Below are positions 59,640 through 64,000 of a stretch of 64,000 nucleotides of DNA, piece by piece; the stretch's first letter is position 1, and every line of letters starts with the position of its first letter. Under the pieces are notes generated by a model that saw only the letters and a program-made list of their open reading frames with translations, was not told the DNA's origin and ran no database searches. The translations under genes were made by a program, and so were the position numbers. The stretch is from Stenopsyche tienmushanensis (taxonomy: Eukaryota; Arthropoda; Insecta; Trichoptera; Stenopsychidae), in contig WACJ01000515.1 in assembly GCA_008973525.1 (NCBI GenBank), forward strand, positions 124,001 to 188,000, read 5' to 3'.

Positions 59640-61760
59640 ATAAATATTCTATTTAACCCCAGATTACTAATCATTAGTCTCACAGACTACATATTCGACA
59701 TGTATGCATATTTCTGAACTTCCCCAACAGTACTCAGTATCTGACCCAGGCATACGCAATGAGACTTCCGGGAAGTAGACTTATAATGAAGGGACCAGCG
59801 CTAAAAAATATTCGATTACTTGAATTTCAAATGAATGGAGTTCTGATGATTTGATCTTGAATGGCACTGTACAAAATATTTGATTTAACAATAATAATAC
59901 GACAACAAATTACATTTTAACATATTATCATAAACCATAAACAATTTTTTAACATTAATCTTAGTAACGTAGGACTTCTGCTTTTTTCAGATATTATTTA
60001 GAAAAAATGATATTAAATTGTGCTGGATGATCTTTCTAAATTATTCCCAAGCCCTAATAATAAAAATTAAGATAAATTACCTGTAAATAAAACAAAATTT
60101 TATATAAGGGCACACGGAAATAACGTCGTTTTTTTTTTCAATGCGATTCAAAATGATTATTCTTGGAATTAATTGAATTTTTCTTATATAAAATTATTTC
60201 CTAAATCATCTATCATCTTCTGTCACCTTATTTAAAAACCTTCGATGCCCGTCACGTAAAATTCAGAGGGTTTTTTATTGAAAATAGTATGAAAAGGCGA
60301 TTTTTAAACCACCTATAAAATTCTATCGTGTGAGATCTGACAAACAGGATGCTTTTCACGCGTCAATTTCGCATGATGAGGTTGAGCGTTATCGTGCTGG
60401 AGAATTATGGTGTGTCTATTCACCAAAGCTGGATGCTTTTGATGCAATGTTGCATTTGGTCTATCCAATTGTTGACGGGACGGACGATACTCTTTCACCT
60501 TGCGCCATTACTTTGAACCAAGTTATTTCTTTATAGGATTCTCTGAGTATTGGACTAGGACGTGCCGATCATTTCGCATTGGATTGTCTTCGATTGCAGA
60601 CTTCAGGACTGCTTCATCCTCCTGGACGAATCGTCCACTTCGAAACTCGTCTTCCAAAATCAAATCACCAGATTTATTTATTTTAAACCATCGTTGGCAT
60701 TTATTGATATCCAAAATCCGATGTTGTCCAGACGGAAACATCACTCGTATTGTCGTTAAAGGGATAATTTGGTTTGAGGCTAACAAGCAGACTTATGGGT
60801 GTCTCTAATATGTATAAAATATACCATGAAAATGTAATTTAGAATACTGCAAAAGGTTAGTAAAACAATAAGCTGTTAAAAAAACATATTTTTGTTCAAT
60901 AATATTAATGGTTATTTAGAGAAGCTGAATAATAATTAATGAGATTATTGTGATTATGACATTCATTTATAATAAATTCGAACTTAATTCGTAATTATAA
61001 TATAAATACATTTATTTTGAGACATTAATGACAATAATAATAACCATTCGTTAAGAAAAATACCAAAGATTTTATGAAATTATTGATCAGTCGCCAAAAC
61101 AGTAACGATGCATGAATAGCAAAGCCAACCAGATCTTTTTTATCAACATGCTTGAGATTCTTTACGAATGAATGGGTTTTAATAAAGCTCAATATAAATC
61201 AATAAATTCGAGAGAATTTATTTTTATATATCTTAAATACCTTTTTCGTCATTGCTGGATAGCAAAACCTAAAAATTAGGATGTAATGTAATAAATTAGA
61301 GAAAGGAGTTGACTCCCAATGCCCAAATACTCCTGAAAAATATAGATTGATATTAAAATGTATTCGTACATTTTTAGCTTTAGTCTGATATATATATCGG
61401 ATGCTATTTAGTTTATAAAAATTAAATTATTCCTTCTTAAATCATATGCTAGACTATTACTAAGTGTGCGATGCTCCTAAGGAGTCCTCTTAGAAATTAA
61501 TATAATTTAAAGAACAAAAATAAAGATATTCAAGACGGTTGATGACTATACTTAATGGAAAATTATTTTAAATAAATTGAATAAAGAACAATATGTTTAT
61601 ATCCATAATTTAATAAACTTATTCAAGCCCAAACTTTTGAAATTTTAGCCCTAGATCACTAATCATTAGTATCACAGACTACAGATTCGGAACGCATTCG
61701 ACATGTTCCCATAACTCCTCCGCCTCAATACCTTTCTAAATAAGTTAGTCGAGGATCGAG
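59640..61760. repeat. Dispersed repeat pair (CTAATCATTAGT...CACAGACTAC)
   Basis: 59660-59705 and 61655-61700 share ACTAATCATTAGT, TCACAGACTACA and CATTCGACATGT. Both are followed by a CGCAATGAG/CTCATTGCG word in opposite orientation. No coding content is recognised. Confidence 0.45.
60313..60786 (-). mobile_element. Internally deleted mariner transposase
   Basis: The minus strand first reads RWFKINKSGDLILEDEFRSG then RFVQEDEAVLKSAIEDNP, the mariner N-terminus (WF.KF.SGDFSLEDEPRSGRP). After a frameshift it reads LVNRHTIILQHDNAQPHHAK, the second catalytic Asp block. The first Asp motif between them is missing, so the element is deleted and dead. Confidence 0.75.
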
Positions 61761-62000
61761 GCTTACTCATTGCGTGTGCAAGTAACTCGAACACATGATT
61801 AATGATCCAGGGTTTAGCAGAAATATTAAATTGTGGAATAAATCTATTGTATATAATATTTAAAAACAATGATATTCACATTTGTATTAATACACAGATT
61901 ATCTTATATTTACAGCTGTTTTGGTATAAGCAATATATTCGATTTGCTGATCTCAAAAATCAATTGTGATCTCCTCGTAAGACTTTCATGAAATTTGATC
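60810..62000. other. AT-rich spacer downstream of LRR gene 2
   Basis: Apart from the dispersed repeat near 61655, nothing is recognised. Confidence 0.4.
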
Positions 62001-62022
62001 GACGCGTATGATGATACCTTTC

Positions 62023-63979
62023 TTAAACTATCCAATTCAATTGTAGCATTCTTCCGGGTGCGAAGTACGGACCTAAAAATAAAATACTCAAGATATACCC
62101 TTTGAAAATGATTTCTTTCTAAAATAAAAGCAAGCAGGATTAGCATGAACTATGGGCAAACCATGTTTCATAGTTCCGGCTATGTTGAACGTTCGTAATC
62201 TTTTGCATTCATCGATAATTTTCTGCGAAGCTCTATCTGAACAGGTAGTGATATGAAGCTCTTCTAATGATTCCGTACAATTCGTTAGCAACGCGTCTAT
62301 GTCTTCATCGGATAGCTGAAACTGGTTGATAATACATTAATTAGCATATTTAAAAAAAATAATCATATAGAAATAATTGAATGTTATTATTCTGGACATA
62401 TAAAGGCGATTCAAATATAACCCTGAATTTTGCTATATAAAATACAATTGGAGTATCTTATTTTTCTGCATAGTTCCCTTCATTAGAAATACATTTATTC
62501 CATCAGATAGGAAACTTCTCGATACCGTCACTGCGCGTTGTCTTGAAATCGTTTCCCTCCTAGTGCCTCTTTAAATGAACCAAACATATGGTAGTCACAT
62601 GGAGTCAAGTCGGAACTGTAAGGTAGGTGTTCAAGAGTTTCCCAGTATAACTGGGTAATGCTTTATGCGGTTGTGCATCATCTTGTTGCATCATCGGTTG
62701 TGCAGTCGTTGTGAATATCGTTGTGAATATCATTCTATCGATCGCCATTAAATTTTGCATTAAACTTGAGAATTCCGTCACTAAAACGTTTCTATTAATT
62801 CAGCAGACCTTTGGCAATGATTACTTGTCCATATCATAAGTTCTCCAATGGCGCAAGTCATTTAAAGAGGACCGAGAGGAGGTCACCGACGAACGCTGTA
62901 GTGGACGTCTATCAACCTCCCAAATCAACAAAAATTTGACGCGTGTGCATGATTTTTTGAGTTCTGACTGATGGTTGAGCATTAGATAAATAGCAGAAAC
63001 TTTAAACATGACAACGCGCCAAGCTACAGCGCCTTCATTGTCAATGATTTCCTGACCAGGACAACCCTGACTTGGCTACCCTAGACTTTTTTGTTTCCTC
63101 ACTTGAAAGGAGTTTCGAAAAGAAAACATTGGGACACGATTTGACCCATCCAAGCTCATGTTACACATTGGCTCTAAAGGATATCCCGGAGAAGACTTTC
63201 CAGACCAGACAATACCGCCTCCAGAAATGTATTGATGCAGGAGGGTTCTATTTCAAAGTTTTTTATGAATTTGGACTGCATTACTTTTTGAACGCAGCTG
63301 TATGTGGAAAAATAAGATATTTCAAATGTATTTTTATATATCACTAATAAATTTGTAGAGCGAAATTCCTGGTTATATGAATCACAATCATAATTTTATA
63401 AAATCATAATTAAAATAACTCTTATCAAAAAATATTAAGCTCGAATTAATTCATCGAGCTTTCATTGTGTTAGGGGACCCGAAAGTATTTGTACATTTTG
63501 AGACCTTGTTTAAGCTCAGTCTGCGTTCAGACACAGTGACGGAAACATCTTTGTGAGGAAGTAAAACACTCAAAGATGTTTATAGTAAATAAATATCAGT
63601 CCTCAGATGCCAATATTGGTTCCAGAAATTTAAATTGGACAATTGAAGCACTTTCGGATCCCCCTAATATTTGAAGAAGACAAATACATATAACAAGGTA
63701 AATAAATTTACGGTAACAAAATTACAGATTTATATTTTTTGTATTATTATTGTTAATCATTGATTATAACCTGAACACCGGTAATGCTGAGTGATTTCAA
63801 TCTAAAATTTCCAAGACAAGGGAACGTTTCAGCTGTCATGCCGCATTTTGAAATATCTAATGTGTGAATTCGAGGGCAGGATTTTACCAATAGTTTTATA
63901 ACGTCATTGTCTAAGTTGGGACAATCTCTATTTATAAATATTTCCAATTTTGGCAGAAAAGGGATCACTTCCTGCAAAA
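62023..63979 (-). CDS. Leucine-rich-repeat protein, paralogue 2 (5' part outside window)
   Basis: Two exons are clear on the minus strand. 63771-63979 is 209 bases, the same length and phase as exon 3 of paralogue 1, and reads EVIPFLPKLEIFINRD then RIHTLDISKCGMTAETF. 62162-62321 (160 bases against 154) reads FQLSDEDIDALLTNCTESLE then ELHITTC. A last exon at 62023-62072 joins in frame after a GTTTGC donor. Alternatively the second exon reads through to a stop at 62088. The first exons lie beyond base 64000. The 1.45-kb intron holds a mariner-derived element and a 198-bp MITE. Function is unknown, as for paralogue 1. Confidence 0.65.
62408..63383. mobile_element. Mariner-derived element with two outward-facing 3' ends
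   Basis: The left end (GATTCAAATATAACC) and right end (GGTTATATGAATC) are inverted. The left 300 bases, read on the minus strand, give CDYHMFGSFK and GGKRFQDNAQ, a transposase C-terminus. The right 320 bases, read on the plus strand, give [11 protein letters not shown] and QYRLQKCIDAGGFYF, also a C-terminus. Between them the plus strand has an N-terminal piece (SFKEDREEVTDERCSGRP). Both ends therefore carry 3' sequence. The left part matches the right part of 45033-45968. Confidence 0.65.
63470..63667. mobile_element. 198-bp MITE with Tc1/mariner-type ends
   Basis: The left end TTAGGGGACCCGAAAGT and right end ACTTTCGGATCCCCCTAA are inverted (16 of 17 positions pair, allowing one gap). TA follows on the right. 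There is no coding capacity. It lies in the LRR gene 2 intron, 100 bases from the exon. Confidence 0.7.
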
Positions 63980-64000
63980 CTAAAGCACACATTGTTCTAA

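Noticed and set aside
1..64000. CRISPR arrays, bacterial operons, phage or defence systems
   Set aside because: No regularly spaced repeats were seen; genes have eukaryotic introns and animal orthologues.

Overview
The window looks like nuclear DNA from an insect, most likely a hymenopteran such as an ant or a relative (inference). It is AT-rich. Its protein genes are broken by short introns with GT..AG ends, and they encode animal housekeeping proteins. The gaps are full of mariner, R1-like LINE, LTR and TTAA-flanked transposon debris of the kind common in such genomes. There are no bacterial operons or CRISPR arrays. The order Hymenoptera cannot be proved from the sequence alone.

Positions 1-21,700 form a gene-poor, transposon-rich block. 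It holds two R1-like LINE fragments, a 928-bp mariner with both terminal repeats, several dead mariner, Mutator-like and reverse-transcriptase fragments, a 497-bp TTAA-flanked element, and pieces of an LTR element primed by tRNA-Leu. Between them lie non-repetitive, TAAT-rich stretches with no coding signal that could be regulatory.

Positions 21,750-50,300 form a compact gene block. In order: calumenin/supercoiling factor (-), ribose-5-phosphate isomerase (+, intronless), USP12/46 deubiquitinase (+), ribosomal protein L21 (-), MMS22L (+), aspartylglucosaminidase (-), Tim8 (-) and clathrin light chain (+). For each gene the exons join in frame and the summed coding length is a multiple of three (RpiA 243 aa, RpL21 159, USP12/46 355, MMS22L 1175, AGA 349, Tim8 89, Clc 187, calumenin 319). 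MMS22L and AGA are tail to tail with 106 bases between stop codons. RpL21/MMS22L and Tim8/Clc are head-to-head pairs. Transposons sit in introns of calumenin, USP12/46, MMS22L and AGA without breaking the reading frames.

Positions 50,300-64,000 are again gene-poor. They hold two paralogous leucine-rich-repeat genes on the minus strand (278 aa, complete; the second runs off the right edge), which share exon sizes and phases. They also hold mariner remnants, a dead reverse transcriptase, a possible hAT-like fragment and small repeats.

The genes are unrelated housekeeping functions (ER calcium, pentose phosphate, deubiquitination, ribosome, replication-fork repair, lysosome, mitochondrial import, endocytosis), and no shared pathway is evident. 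The observations most worth checking are a perfect in-frame 12-nt microexon in clathrin light chain, a TTAA-flanked repeat family that carries a piece of a reading frame which is intact at one locus, the lineage-restricted-looking LRR gene pair, and a mariner-derived element with two outward-facing 3' ends.
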